From an uncultured Duganella sp. (GTDB lineage Bacteria > Pseudomonadota > Gammaproteobacteria > Burkholderiales > Burkholderiaceae), in contig CAMLRG010000017.1 in assembly GCA_946482335.1 (NCBI GenBank), positions 1-45,416 of the forward strand: a DNA stretch of 45,416 nt, read 5' to 3'. Below, piece by piece: positions 1 to 8,573 of this stretch (the stretch's first letter is position 1; the number at the start of each line of letters is the position of its first letter). Below the pieces are notes generated by a model. The model was not told the DNA's origin, did no database searches, and saw nothing but the letters and a program-made list of their open reading frames with translations. Both the position numbers and the translations under genes were made by a program.

Positions 1-1474
1 TGGTCTTGTCCATGTAGAACAGCTCGTTGTCCAGGCCGGCGTAGCCGGCGGCCATCGAGCGCTTGTTGACGATGATGGTCTTGGCCTTGTAGGCCTCGAG
101 GATCGGCATGCCGGCGATCGGCGACTTGGGATCCTTGGCCGCCGGGTTCACCACGTCGTTGGCGCCCAGCACCAGCACCACGTCGGCTTGCGCGAATTCG
201 CTGTTGATGTCTTCCATCTCGAACACCTGGTCATACGGCACTTCGGCTTCCGCCAGCAGCACGTTCATATGGCCCGGCATGCGGCCGGCCACCGGGTGGA
301 TGGCGTACTTCACCGTCACGCCATGGTGGCCCAGCTTCTCGACCAGTTCCTTCAGCGCATGCTGGGCGCGCGCCACCGCCAGACCGTAGCCGGGGACGAT
401 GATCACGGTTTCTGCGTTCTGCATCAGGAACACGGCGTCGTCGGAGGAACCCGACTTGACGTTGCGCTGCGCCTGCGTGCCACCGGCCGCCGCGGCGGAG
501 GTGTCGCCGCCGAAGCCGCCCAGGATCACGTTGAAGAAGGAGCGGTTCATCGCCTTGCACATGATGTAGGACAGGATGGCGCCCGAGGAACCCACCAGCG
601 AACCGGCGATGATCAGCATCGAGTTGTTCAGCGAGAAGCCGATGCCCGCCGCCGCCCAGCCGGAGTAGGAGTTCAGCATCGACACCACCACCGGCATGTC
701 GGCGCCGCCGATCGGGATGATGATCAGCACGCCCAGCACGAAGGCGATCGCCGTCATGACCAGGAACGGTGTCCAGGCCGGCTCGCTGCCGCCGCTGAAC
801 ACGAACACCAGGCCCAGGCCGACCATGACCAGCGCCAGCACCAGGTTCAGCATGTGCTGGCCGGCGAACACCACGGGCGCGCCCTGGAACAGGCGGAACT
901 TGTACTTGCCGGCCAGTTTGCCGAAGGCGATCACCGAGCCGCTGAAGGTGATGGCGCCGACAAAGGTGCCGATGAACAGCTCGATGCGGTTACCGACCGG
1001 CAGCGCTTCGCCGCGCGCCGCAATGCCGAAGGCGTGCGGCTCGGCCACCGCCGCGATGGCGATGCATACCGCCGCCATGCCGATCAGCGAGTGCATGGCC
1101 GCCACCAGTTCCGGCATCTTGGTCATTTCCACGCGCTTGGCGAGGAAGGCGCCGATGCCGCCCCCGACCACCACGCCCAGCGCCACCAGGCCCAGGCCCA
1201 GTCCGCCCGAGCCGGAACGCGCATACACGTCCATGCCCAGCGCGCGCGCTGCGGCTGCCACCGCTTCCGCGCTTTCCGATGCCGCGGCGGCATCCGCTTT
1301 CAAACGCAGGATCAGGGCGACGGTGGTGATGGCGGCAATCGCCATGCCGGCCATGCCGAAGGCGTTGCCCTTGCGCGCGGAGGCCGGCGACGACAGGCCT
1401 TTCAGCGCCTGGATGAAGCAGACCGACGCGATCAGGTACATCATCGTCACAAGGTTCATGGTGATGAAGCTCAT
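1..1474 (-). CDS. pntB: NAD(P) transhydrogenase subunit beta, C-terminus cut by window edge
   Basis: This is the beta subunit of proton-translocating transhydrogenase, an inner-membrane enzyme that couples proton re-entry to hydride transfer from NADH to NADP+. The protein starts [17 protein letters not shown], has many hydrophobic segments, and carries the conserved stretches [20 protein letters not shown] and [19 protein letters not shown]. The NADP-binding domain III follows ([52 protein letters not shown]). About 491 codons are visible and roughly 20 residues are missing at the C-terminus. The start overlaps the pntA2 stop as ATGA (1471-1474), indicating translational coupling. Residues about 59-90 form an Ala/Ser/Glu-rich insertion absent from E. 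coli PntB. Identification is very secure. Confidence 0.97.
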   Translation of the reverse strand, partial: MSFITMNLVTMMYLIASVCFIQALKGLSSPASARKGNAFGMAGMAIAAITTVALILRLKADAAAASESAEAVAAAARALGMDVYARSGSGGLGLGLVALGVVVGGGIGAFLAKRVEMTKMPELVAAMHSLIGMAAVCIAIAAVAEPHAFGIAARGEALPVGNRIELFIGTFVGAITFSGSVIAFGKLAGKYKFRLFQGAPVVFAGQHMLNLVLALVMVGLGLVFVFSGGSEPAWTPFLVMTAIAFVLGVLIIIPIGGADMPVVVSMLNSYSGWAAAGIGFSLNNSMLIIAGSLVGSSGAILSYIMCKAMNRSFFNVILGGFGGDTSAAAAGGTQAQRNVKSGSSDDAVFLMQNAETVIIVPGYGLAVARAQHALKELVEKLGHHGVTVKYAIHPVAGRMPGHMNVLLAEAEVPYDQVFEMEDINSEFAQADVVLVLGANDVVNPAAKDPKSPIAGMPILEAYKAKTIIVNKRSMAAGYAGLDNELFYMDKT

Positions 1475-1806
1475 GCCTTGGCCTCCTTCTCGGATGCCGA
1501 AGCGGCGGCCGCCTTGGGCTTGTCCTTCTTCCTGAACATTTCCAGCATGCGCTGGGTGACCAGGAATCCGCCGAAGACATTCACCGCGGCCAGGGCCACG
1601 GCAATGGTGCCCATGATTTGTCCGACCAGCCCTTCGGTCAGCGCGGCCGCCAGCATGGCGCCTACGATGATGATGGCCGAAACGGCATTGGTCACCGCCA
1701 TCAGCGGCGTATGCAGCGCCGGCGTGACGTTCCAGACCACGTGGTAGCCGACGTACACCGCCAGCACGAAGATGATCAGGTTGATGATGGTGTGGCTGAC
1801 TTCCAT
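1471..1806 (-). CDS. pntAB: NAD(P) transhydrogenase subunit alpha part 2 (membrane part)
   Basis: This is a 111-residue inner-membrane protein corresponding to the C-terminal membrane domain of E. coli PntA, here encoded separately as in many proteobacteria. Three hydrophobic helices are visible: [19 protein letters not shown], an [23 protein letters not shown] segment and [21 protein letters not shown] basic tail ends in an Ala/Lys/Glu-rich stretch. It lies 9 bases after pntA1 and overlaps pntB by four bases, so the three genes form one operon. It joins PntB to build the proton channel (domain II). Confidence 0.95.
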   Translation of the reverse strand: MEVSHTIINLIIFVLAVYVGYHVVWNVTPALHTPLMAVTNAVSAIIIVGAMLAAALTEGLVGQIMGTIAVALAAVNVFGGFLVTQRMLEMFRKKDKPKAAAASASEKEAKA

Positions 1807-1815
1807 TCCTCTCTC

Positions 1816-2928
1816 CTATTTCCGCAACTGCTCGCCGCCATGGCAGACCAGCGTTGCTTTGATGATTTCATCCTCACGGTCGATGACCAGCTTGTCCTCC
1901 TTGTCGATCACCAGCTTGAGGAAGTCCAGCACATTGCGCGCGTAGAGCGCCGAAGCATCGGCCGCCACGTGGCAGGCCAGGTTCGGCTCGCCCACGATGT
2001 AGACGCCGTGCTTGACCACCGTCTTGCCCAGTTCGGACAAGGGGCAATTGCCGCCCTGCTCCACCGCCAGGTCGACGATGACGGAGCCCGGCTTCATGGC
2101 CTTGACGGTATCTTCGGAAATCAGCACCGGCGCCGGGCGGCCCGGGATCAGTGCCGTGGTGATGATGATGTCGGCCTGCTTGGCCCGTTCGTGCACCAGT
2201 TCCGCCTGGCGCTTCATCCATTCGGGCGGCATCGGGCGCGCATAGCCGCCAGCACCCTTGGCGATTTCGCGCTCCTCATCGGTCAGGTAAGGCACGTCGA
2301 TGAATTTGGCGCCGAGCGATTCCACCTGCTCCTTCACCGGCGGGCGCACGTCGGACGCTTCGATCACGGCGCCCAGGCGCTTGGCGGTGGCAATCGCCTG
2401 CAGGCCGGCCACGCCGACGCCCATGATCAGCACACGGGCAGCCTTCACGGTACCCGCTGCCGTCATCAGCATGGGCATGAAGCGCTGGTAGGTATTGGCG
2501 CCAACCATCACGGCCTTGTAGCCCGCGATATTGGCCTGGGAGGACAGCACGTCCATCGACTGGGCGCGCGTGATACGCGGCACAGCTTCCAATGCAAACG
2601 CGGACAGGCCGGAAGCCGCCATGGCCGCAATGTTTTCCCCGTCAAAGGGATTCAGCATGCCGATCAGGACCGCGCCCGGTTTCATCTGGCTGCGCTCCCC
2701 GGCGTCCGGGGCGCGCACCTTCAGCACCATGTCCGCGCCCAGCGCCTCCGCCGCGGTGCCGATGGTGGCGCCGGCGGCGGCATATGCCTCATCCGTCACC
2801 GAAGCGGCAATGCCGGCGCCCGCCTGCACCACCACCTGGTGTTTGACTGCTAGTTTCTTGACCGTCTCGGGCGTTGCCGCCACCCGGGTCTCCCCCGGCC
2901 TAGACTCGGCCGGTACGCCAATCTTCAT
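1816..2928 (-). CDS. pntAA: NAD(P) transhydrogenase subunit alpha part 1 (NAD-binding)
   Basis: This is the 370-residue cytoplasmic NAD(H)-binding domain I of transhydrogenase, homologous to alanine dehydrogenase. The start MKIGVPAESRPGETRVAATP aligns with the canonical PntA N-terminus. The nucleotide fold carries VLIMGVGVAGLQAIATAKRL, followed by SDVRPPVKEQVESLGAKF, and PGSVIVDLAVEQGGNCPLS lies near the C-terminus. It is the first gene of pntAA-pntAB-pntB. The start has a good ribosome-binding site (GGAGG about 7 bases upstream). A TTGACA -35 element lies upstream at 2977-2982. Confidence 0.97.
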   Translation of the reverse strand: MKIGVPAESRPGETRVAATPETVKKLAVKHQVVVQAGAGIAASVTDEAYAAAGATIGTAAEALGADMVLKVRAPDAGERSQMKPGAVLIGMLNPFDGENIAAMAASGLSAFALEAVPRITRAQSMDVLSSQANIAGYKAVMVGANTYQRFMPMLMTAAGTVKAARVLIMGVGVAGLQAIATAKRLGAVIEASDVRPPVKEQVESLGAKFIDVPYLTDEEREIAKGAGGYARPMPPEWMKRQAELVHERAKQADIIITTALIPGRPAPVLISEDTVKAMKPGSVIVDLAVEQGGNCPLSELGKTVVKHGVYIVGEPNLACHVAADASALYARNVLDFLKLVIDKEDKLVIDREDEIIKATLVCHGGEQLRK

Positions 2929-2954
2929 AATGCCTCCAATAGTGGGAAAAACTG

Positions 2955-2982
2955 ACTAAAATCTAACATGAAATGTTGTCAA
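2955..2982 (-). promoter_or_regulatory. Candidate sigma70 promoter of pnt operon
   Basis: Read on the minus strand, a perfect TTGACA (2977-2982) is followed after 16 bases by TTTAGT (2955-2960, four of six matches to TATAAT). This lies about 27 bases upstream of the pntAA start codon and its GGAGG ribosome-binding site. The -35 is strong and the -10 is moderate. Confidence 0.5.
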
Positions 2983-3093
2983 GCCAATGTTCCCTGCAGC
3001 TATATGTTGCATTGCACAAGGAAAGTCATGCGGTCGTCACAACAGATGGGCGAGATCAGGCTACAATGTCGGGTCTCCTGAGGATGGACCAAC

Positions 3094-3576
3094 ATGCCGC
3101 GTACCTGGAAACCGAATGTCACAGTCGCCGCCGTTATCGAGCGCGACGGGAAGTTTCTTCTGATCGAAGAAGAGACCAGTGACGGCATTCGCCTGAACCA
3201 GCCGGCCGGCCACCTCGATCCGCTGGAATCGCTGGAGCAGGCCGTGGTCCGCGAAACCCTGGAGGAAACGGCCTACGATTTCACCCCGACCGCGCTGGTG
3301 GGCATGTATATGTCGCGCTACCGCTCGGCGCGCACCGGCCAGCTGGTGACGTTCCTGCGCTTTGCCTTTTGCGGCGAAGTGGGCACCTTCTACCCGGAGC
3401 GGCCGCTCGATGAGGGCATCCTGCGTACGCATTGGATGACGCGCGATGAAATCGCGGCCTGCCGCGAGCGCCACCGCAGCCCCCTGCTGCTGACTTGTGT
3501 GGACGAATACCTGGCGGGCAAGCGCGCGCCTTTGGAAATCCTGCATACCCACGTGTCGGTATTCGAAGAAGTCTGA
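3094..3576 (+). CDS. nudJ: Nudix hydrolase, NudJ-like pyrophosphatase
   Basis: This 160-residue Nudix hydrolase resembles E. coli NudJ, which hydrolyses thiamine pyrophosphate precursors and nucleoside di/triphosphates. The Nudix box spans residues 39-60 (G39, E45, R53-E54, E57-E58). The usual Gly at the end of the box is Ala60 (EETA instead of EETG). The N-terminus (WKPNVTVAAVIERDGKFLLI), QPAGHLD and the late RSPLLL...Y..G.R.PLE pattern are NudJ-like. It lies 76 bases upstream of mnmA; nudJ-mnmA is also the E. coli order, which supports the subfamily call. A TACAAT -10-like element is at 3062-3067 and a GAGGAT ribosome-binding site precedes the ATG. Confidence 0.88.
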   Translation: MPRTWKPNVTVAAVIERDGKFLLIEEETSDGIRLNQPAGHLDPLESLEQAVVRETLEETAYDFTPTALVGMYMSRYRSARTGQLVTFLRFAFCGEVGTFYPERPLDEGILRTHWMTRDEIAACRERHRSPLLLTCVDEYLAGKRAPLEILHTHVSVFEEV

Positions 3577-3652
3577 AGCTTTCTTCTAGTTTGGATAATT
3601 TGCAACACTTTGCCGGGGGGCGCGCCGCCCCGCGGCGCAATTGGACCGCATC

Positions 3653-4762
3653 ATGAGCAAGAAAAAAGTGGTCATCGGCATGTCCGGTGGCGTCGATTCC
3701 TCCGTTTCGGCCTGGCTGCTGAAAGAACAAGGCTATGAGGTGGTCGGCCTGTTCATGAAGAACTGGGAAGACGACGACGATTCCGAATACTGCTCCACCC
3801 GCCAGGACTGGATCGACGCGGCCAGCGTGGCCGACGTGGTGGGCGTGGACATCGAAGCCGTCAACTTCGCCGCCGAATACAAGGACCGCGTGTTCGCCGA
3901 ATTCCTGCGCGAATACCAGGCCGGCCGCACGCCGAACCCGGACGTACTGTGCAATGCCGAGATCAAGTTCAAGGCTTTCCTCGACCACGCCATGCACCTG
4001 GGCGCCGACCTGATCGCGACCGGCCACTATGCGCGCGTGCGCCACAACGGCGCCACTGGCCGCCACGAGCTGCTGAAGGCGGTCGACCATACCAAGGACC
4101 AGAGCTACTTCCTGCACCGCCTGAACCAGGCGCAATTGTCGAAGACCCTGTTCCCGCTGGGTGAAATCCCGAAAACGGAAGTGCGCAAGATCGCCGAGAA
4201 ACTCAAGCTGCCGAATGCGGCCAAGAAGGATTCGACCGGCATCTGCTTCATCGGCGAGCGCCCTTTCCGCGAATTCCTGAACCGCTACCTGTCGTATAAA
4301 TCCGGGCCGATCAAGACCCCGGACGGCAAGGTGGTCGGCGAGCACGTCGGCCTGTCCTTCTATACGCTGGGCCAGCGCAAGGGCATCGGCATCGGCGGCG
4401 TGAAGTCTTACCAGAACGCCGACGGCTCCTCGGATGCGTGGTATGTGGCGCGCAAGGACGTGGAGAACAATACGCTGTGGGTGGTGCAGGGCCACGACCA
4501 TCCATGGCTGCTGTCGGATGCGCTGCATGCCGGCCAGGCCAGCTGGGTCGCCGGCGTGGCGCCCGAGGCCGGCCGCATCAGCGCCAAGACGCGCTACCGC
4601 CAGGCTGACGTGGCTTGCGACGTGGCCGCTAACGGCGACAGCGAGTTCGCGCTGAAATTCATGGATGCCCAGTGGGCGGTGACCCCGGGCCAGTCGGCCG
4701 TGCTGTACGACGGCGACGTCTGCCTGGGCGGCGGCATCATCGACGGCTCAAGCTTCGTCTGA
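3653..4762 (+). CDS. mnmA: tRNA-specific 2-thiouridylase MnmA
   Basis: This 369-residue enzyme inserts sulfur at C2 of wobble uridine 34 in tRNAs for Lys, Glu and Gln. Visible motifs are the PP-loop [25 protein letters not shown] with the catalytic Cys, ATGHYARV, and [12 protein letters not shown] with the second catalytic Cys. The C-terminal domain shows [11 protein letters not shown] and [20 protein letters not shown] chose the ATG at 3653 (MSKKKVVIG) over an in-frame TTG at 3641, because family proteins begin just before the PP-loop strand. Neither start has a good Shine-Dalgarno. The 3' end overlaps the convergent receiver gene by 15 bases (4748-4762). Confidence 0.96.
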   Translation: MSKKKVVIGMSGGVDSSVSAWLLKEQGYEVVGLFMKNWEDDDDSEYCSTRQDWIDAASVADVVGVDIEAVNFAAEYKDRVFAEFLREYQAGRTPNPDVLCNAEIKFKAFLDHAMHLGADLIATGHYARVRHNGATGRHELLKAVDHTKDQSYFLHRLNQAQLSKTLFPLGEIPKTEVRKIAEKLKLPNAAKKDSTGICFIGERPFREFLNRYLSYKSGPIKTPDGKVVGEHVGLSFYTLGQRKGIGIGGVKSYQNADGSSDAWYVARKDVENNTLWVVQGHDHPWLLSDALHAGQASWVAGVAPEAGRISAKTRYRQADVACDVAANGDSEFALKFMDAQWAVTPGQSAVLYDGDVCLGGGIIDGSSFV

Positions 4763-5179
4763 CCCTTCGGCCGGGCTGGCGCCCTGCTCGCCGGCCTGCG
4801 CCTTCTGCTGCCGCTTTACCGCCGCGATGACGGTGTTGCGGATGGTCTTCAATACCGTACCCGCATTGAACGGCTTCACGATATAGCCGTTGATGCCCAT
4901 GGCATGGGCTTTCTGGATCGTGGCCTGGTCGAATTCCGAGGACACCATGAAGATCATCGCTTTCGGCCATTCCTGGCGCATGGCCTGCATGGCCGGCAAG
5001 TCCGCCTCGATGCAGTCGCGCGAAATGCAGATGATCTGGGGATTGTGCTTGATCAGCAGTACGTTGCCCGCCAGGCAGGTATGGGCCTGGCCGACCACGT
5101 CGTAGCCGCCGTCGATCAGCACCGTGTTGAGCAAGCCGCGTGCAATGGCGCTGCCGTCGATGATTACCGCTTTTAACAT
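4748..5179 (-). CDS. Receiver-only response regulator with degenerate phosphorylation site
   Basis: This 143-residue single-domain CheY-like protein has no output domain. The fold is recognisable: [16 protein letters not shown] at the N-terminus, [10 protein letters not shown] (Ser80 at the Thr switch position), [10 protein letters not shown] (conserved Lys102), and a basic/Gly-Ala tail. The acidic pair is reduced to Asp8-Gly9. The phosphoacceptor position aligns with Arg54 (CISRDC), with Asp55 one residue later. It is therefore either a phosphorylation-independent receiver or one using a shifted Asp. It follows the flap endonuclease gene by 9 bases on the same strand, so the two are probably co-transcribed. 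Function is unknown. Confidence 0.8.
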   Translation of the reverse strand: MLKAVIIDGSAIARGLLNTVLIDGGYDVVGQAHTCLAGNVLLIKHNPQIICISRDCIEADLPAMQAMRQEWPKAMIFMVSSEFDQATIQKAHAMGINGYIVKPFNAGTVLKTIRNTVIAAVKRQQKAQAGEQGASPAEGSDEA

Positions 5180-5188
5180 CAGGAAGTC

Positions 5189-5977
5189 TTAACGGTGGTC
5201 CCAGGCCAGCATGTTCCAGCTCACGCCGATCCGCACATCCGTCTTCAGTTGTACTAGTTGACGTGAAAGATACAACATCTCGCGCTCTTTTCGTAGGCTT
5301 TCGCCAACTTTGTCCTTCAGGATGCCCGCGCCGGCCATGATTGCGTCCAGAGTGCCGTATGTGCGCAACAGTTTGGCGGCGGTCTTGACGCCCACGTTGG
5401 AGACGCCGGGGATGGAGTCGGTCTCGTCGCCCATCAGCGCCAGCAGGTCGGGCAGCATGCCGGGCGTGACGCCCCATTTCTTCTCGACCCAGGCGCGGTC
5501 GTGCCACTCGGACTTGAAATGGTCCCAGATGCGGGCGCCCTCGGCGATCAGGCAGTGCAAATCCTTGTCGGTGGTGGCCACCACCGCCTCGCCTCGGTTT
5601 TCGTTGAGCCAGCGCGTGACCACGGTGCCGATCACGTCGTCGGCCTCCACGTCGGGGATGGAGATCGGGCACATGCCGATATTGGTCAACTGCATGTAGA
5701 ACTGCGGCAGCGCTTCGCGCAGCACTTCCGGCATCGGCTGGCGGCCTTCGCGGTAGCCCCGGTACAAGGTATGGCGCCAGGTGGCGCCGCCGTAGTCGAA
5801 GGCAGGCAGGATATGGGTCGGTTCGTGGCCGTTGACCAGGCGCTGGAAGGCGCTGAAGGCATGGCGCAGCGCGATCTCGGCTTTGAGATCCGAGTCCGGC
5901 TCCGGACTGGCCTCATACACACGCCGCACAATATTCAAACCGTCGATGGCAAGCAATCTACCCGTCATAGGCGGCAT
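5189..5977 (-). CDS. 5'-3' exonuclease / flap endonuclease (Xni/PolA-nuclease family)
   Basis: This stand-alone 262-residue 5' nuclease is related to the N-terminal nuclease of DNA polymerase I and to E. coli Xni. It would cut 5' flaps during Okazaki fragment or repair processing. All metal-ligand positions can be seen: Asp12, Asp61, Glu111/Asp113/Asp114 (VEADDVIGT), Asp137/Asp139 (TTDKDL) and Asp184/Asp187 (MGDETDSIPG). The helix-hairpin-helix follows (VSNVGVKTAAKLL). E. coli Xni has lost several of these acids, so this protein looks closer to a complete flap endonuclease. Two in-frame starts exist, at 5977 and 5968; neither has a strong ribosome-binding site. Confidence 0.9.
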   Translation of the reverse strand: MPPMTGRLLAIDGLNIVRRVYEASPEPDSDLKAEIALRHAFSAFQRLVNGHEPTHILPAFDYGGATWRHTLYRGYREGRQPMPEVLREALPQFYMQLTNIGMCPISIPDVEADDVIGTVVTRWLNENRGEAVVATTDKDLHCLIAEGARIWDHFKSEWHDRAWVEKKWGVTPGMLPDLLALMGDETDSIPGVSNVGVKTAAKLLRTYGTLDAIMAGAGILKDKVGESLRKEREMLYLSRQLVQLKTDVRIGVSWNMLAWDHR

Positions 5978-6016
5978 TTTACCGCACAGCTACCGCCCCC
6001 CGGCCTTGGCGCGCAC

Positions 6017-6445
6017 TCAACTTCCGGCACCGCCAGGGAACAGCTGGTCGACCAACTCGGCGATTTTCTTTTCAGCCGCGATAAATTTGCCAAGGCTCGC
6101 ACCACCGCTCTGCGAGTCATATTTCGCCTGCCCCGCGGGTTTGCCATCGACGAAGACATTGATTTCGGCATAGGCCATATAGGTCGCCAGATCCCAACGC
6201 CAGTTGGCGGTATAAGTCGATACGACAGGGCAGGACTGGATCGAAGCCGTGGTCGGCATGCGGCGCACCGCATAGCCCTTGCTTTCCAAGGAACGCTTGA
6301 ATTGGTCGATGAAGCCAGCGCGCACGGATGGATTCTCGATCACGCACACTTCCTTATGGCTAAAGGCTTGTACCGGCTTTACGGTCTGGTTGATTGCACA
6401 TCCGCTCAATGCGAGCAGCCCGGTTGCCAGAATGATTCTGTTCAT
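6017..6445 (-). CDS. Small lipoprotein, Sbal_3080-like
   Basis: This 142-residue putative lipoprotein has the signal peptide MNRIILATGLLALSGC, with lipobox LSGC and lipidated Cys16. The mature part is soluble, with EVCVIENPSVRAGFIDQF and SCPVVSTYTANWRWDLATYM, and ends in ELVDQLFPGGAGS. It resembles the small lipoproteins named Sbal_3080 family, whose function is unknown; that link is from memory. The start at 6445 was preferred over 6472 because it begins directly at the signal peptide and has GGGA 8 bases upstream. It may be periplasmic-facing on the inner or outer membrane. Confidence 0.75.
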   Translation of the reverse strand: MNRIILATGLLALSGCAINQTVKPVQAFSHKEVCVIENPSVRAGFIDQFKRSLESKGYAVRRMPTTASIQSCPVVSTYTANWRWDLATYMAYAEINVFVDGKPAGQAKYDSQSGGASLGKFIAAEKKIAELVDQLFPGGAGS

Positions 6446-6517
6446 TGATATTCCCATATGAAATATGAGCATCGTAATGGCAACTAAAAGTATCTGGCAA
6501 GCCTGGCCGGTTCAGGG

Positions 6518-7189
6518 TCAGCGCAGCAGTTCGTAAGGCCCGCCGCGTTCGAGGGCGCGCTGGTAGGCGGGCCGGGCGTGGATGCGCTGCAGGAAGGCTT
6601 GCAGGCGCGGGTGGCTGGCGCCCAGGCCACCGCGGGCGGCGGCGGCTTCGAGCGGGAAGCTCATCTGGATGTCGGCGGCGCTGAACTCGCTGCCGGCGAA
6701 CCATTCGCGCTGCGCCAGCTCGGCTTCCAGGAAGGCCAGGTGGCGGTCGATATTGGGCTGCACGAAGGTGGCCAGCACCTTCTGGGCGATGGCGCGCTTG
6801 ATCGGCTTGACGAAGAAGGGCGCCGGCGACGCTTCCACCTTGTCGAACACCAGCTTCATCAGCAGCGGCGACATCAGCGAGCCTTCCGCGTAATGCATGA
6901 AGTAGCGCCAGCGCAGCTTGTCCGGCGTGCCGGCCGGCGGCACCAGGCGGTCGTTGCCGTGCTTCTCGACCAGGTATTCGAGGATGGCGCCCGACTCGGC
7001 GATGATATTGCCCTCGTGTTCGATCACGGGCGATTTGCCCAGCGGGTGGATCTTGAGCAGCTCGGGCGGCGCCAGCATGGTTTTCGGGTCGCGCTGGTAG
7101 TGCTTGATGTCGTACGCCAGTCCCAGTTCTTCCAGGAGCCACAGCACGCGCTGCGAACGGGAGTTGTTGAGGTGGTGGACGATGATCAT
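6518..7189 (-). CDS. Glutathione S-transferase family protein
   Basis: This 223-residue cytoplasmic GST has an N-terminal thioredoxin-like domain: MIIVHHLNNSRSQRVLWLLE with Ser at the usual catalytic region, the cis-Pro stretch HPLGKSPVIEHE, and the GSH-binding ESGAILEYLVEK. The all-helical C-terminal domain includes SAADIQMSFPLEA (N-capping box). The SRSQRVLWLLEELG pattern is that of bacterial GSTs related to YfcF/YibF and fungal Gtt1-like forms. A GGAG ribosome-binding site precedes the ATG. The substrate cannot be inferred. It is not related by position to the two other GSTs in the window. Confidence 0.9.
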   Translation of the reverse strand: MIIVHHLNNSRSQRVLWLLEELGLAYDIKHYQRDPKTMLAPPELLKIHPLGKSPVIEHEGNIIAESGAILEYLVEKHGNDRLVPPAGTPDKLRWRYFMHYAEGSLMSPLLMKLVFDKVEASPAPFFVKPIKRAIAQKVLATFVQPNIDRHLAFLEAELAQREWFAGSEFSAADIQMSFPLEAAAARGGLGASHPRLQAFLQRIHARPAYQRALERGGPYELLR

Positions 7190-7353
7190 GCAAGCACTCC
7201 GGGAAAGGTTGTCTGTCCCGCAAGCTTATCAGCTTTTCCAATCCGCATTTCCCCGCCTTCAATCCCGGATTTCCGGCCTTCGTCCACTTCATGACCGCGC
7301 CGGCGCGTGGCGGCGCTAGGCTGGGCACTCCGAATTGAAGAAAGGACCCCAGC

Positions 7354-8559
7354 ATGAAGCTTCGTTCCCTGCGCGCCGGCGCAGTCCTGGCTCTCGCCTT
7401 GCTCAGCGCCTGCGGCGGTGGCGGTGGCGGCGGCGGCGGCGACAAGGCCGTCGCCACTACGGTTACCACGCAATCCTTCCGCGTGGCCGACCTGCCGGAA
7501 ACCGGTACCGGCGCCGCGGGCTTCAGCCATGCGGCCAACCCGCAGATCGACCAGGCGGTACAGGCCGCGCTGAAGCAGTTCCACCTGCCCGGCGCGACGG
7601 TCGTGGTCATGAAGGACCAGCAGGTCGTCTACGCCAAGGGCTACGGTTACGCCAACCTTGCCACGCGCGCGCCCATCAAGCCGGAGCACCGCTTCCAGAT
7701 CGGTTCCATCAGCAAGTCCTTCGTGGCCACCGCCATCATGCTGCTGGCGGAAGATGGAAAGTTGTCGCTGGACGACCCCGTCAGCAAGCACGTCGGCGGC
7801 TTGCCGGAGGCTTGGCGCGGCACCACCATCCGCCACCTGCTGAACCACACCAGCGGCCTGCCGCATGACACCACAGCGGACATGAAAAGCAAGTTCGAAA
7901 GCTTCATGGCAGCCGGCGACGTCGAACGCATCGGCATGATCGCCACCATCCCGCTGCTGTCCACGCCCGGCGCCAAATACGAATACAGTAACCTGGGCTA
8001 CACCGTGGCCGGCCTGCTGGCCAACAAGATTGCCGGCATCGACCATGTCGAGTTGCTGCAGCAACGCGTGTTCCGCCCCTTGGGCATGAACGTGCGCCGG
8101 GTCGACGCCGGCGACGCGGTCGACGCCCTGGGCTACCACCAGGAAGGCGGCACGCTGCGCGAGATCAGCAACCCGCCCGGCGAAAACCGCTTCTGGGCCC
8201 TGGGCGCCGGCGGCCTGGCCATGAGCGCGCTGGACCTCGCCAAGTGGGACGCCGCCCTGTACGGCACGCAAGTGCTGCAAGCCGCCAGCCTGGCGGAGGT
8301 GAGCAAGCCGCAGGTCACGCTGGGCAATGCATCCTGGTATGGCCTGGGCTGGTTCCTGCAAACGGTCAATGGGCACTTCCTGATGAGGCATCACGGCTCC
8401 ATGAGCGGCTACGAATCCGACTACCGCCGCTTCCCCGGCGCGCGCTTCTCCACCGTGGTGCTGACCAACAGCGGCAACGTGCCGCAGAGCACTCCCGGCG
8501 CGCAGCATATCGCCCGCGTCATCGCGGAGCACTTCCATCCCGAACTGGCCGTCAAGTAA
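7354..8559 (+). CDS. Serine hydrolase lipoprotein, class C beta-lactamase family (copy 1)
   Basis: This 401-residue protein of the Beta-lactamase PF00144 family (esterase/D-amino peptidase/DD-peptidase-like) is secreted as a lipoprotein. The signal peptide ends in LLSAC (Cys20), followed by a poly-Gly linker. The catalytic SxxK is Ser118-Ile-Ser-Lys121 (IGSISKSF), and the Tyr-Ser-Asn motif is Tyr211-Asn213 (YEYSNLGY). The third motif is the HHGSMSGY stretch near the C-terminus. An AAAGGA ribosome-binding site lies upstream. It is followed after 14 bases by a close paralog in the same orientation, which indicates a tandem duplication within one operon. True beta-lactamase activity is not implied; the substrate is unknown. 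Confidence 0.9.
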   Translation: MKLRSLRAGAVLALALLSACGGGGGGGGGDKAVATTVTTQSFRVADLPETGTGAAGFSHAANPQIDQAVQAALKQFHLPGATVVVMKDQQVVYAKGYGYANLATRAPIKPEHRFQIGSISKSFVATAIMLLAEDGKLSLDDPVSKHVGGLPEAWRGTTIRHLLNHTSGLPHDTTADMKSKFESFMAAGDVERIGMIATIPLLSTPGAKYEYSNLGYTVAGLLANKIAGIDHVELLQQRVFRPLGMNVRRVDAGDAVDALGYHQEGGTLREISNPPGENRFWALGAGGLAMSALDLAKWDAALYGTQVLQAASLAEVSKPQVTLGNASWYGLGWFLQTVNGHFLMRHHGSMSGYESDYRRFPGARFSTVVLTNSGNVPQSTPGAQHIARVIAEHFHPELAVK

Positions 8560-8573
8560 ACGAAAGGATAACC

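Noticed and set aside
188..1747. Long plus-strand frame opposite pntB/pntAB
   Set aside because: His/Arg/Gln-rich translation with no known domain; it is an antisense shadow of the transhydrogenase genes, common in GC-rich DNA.
3615..3640. GC-rich hairpin between nudJ and mnmA as terminator
   Set aside because: GGGGCG/CGCCCC stem has no following U-tract, and the two genes are plausibly co-transcribed.
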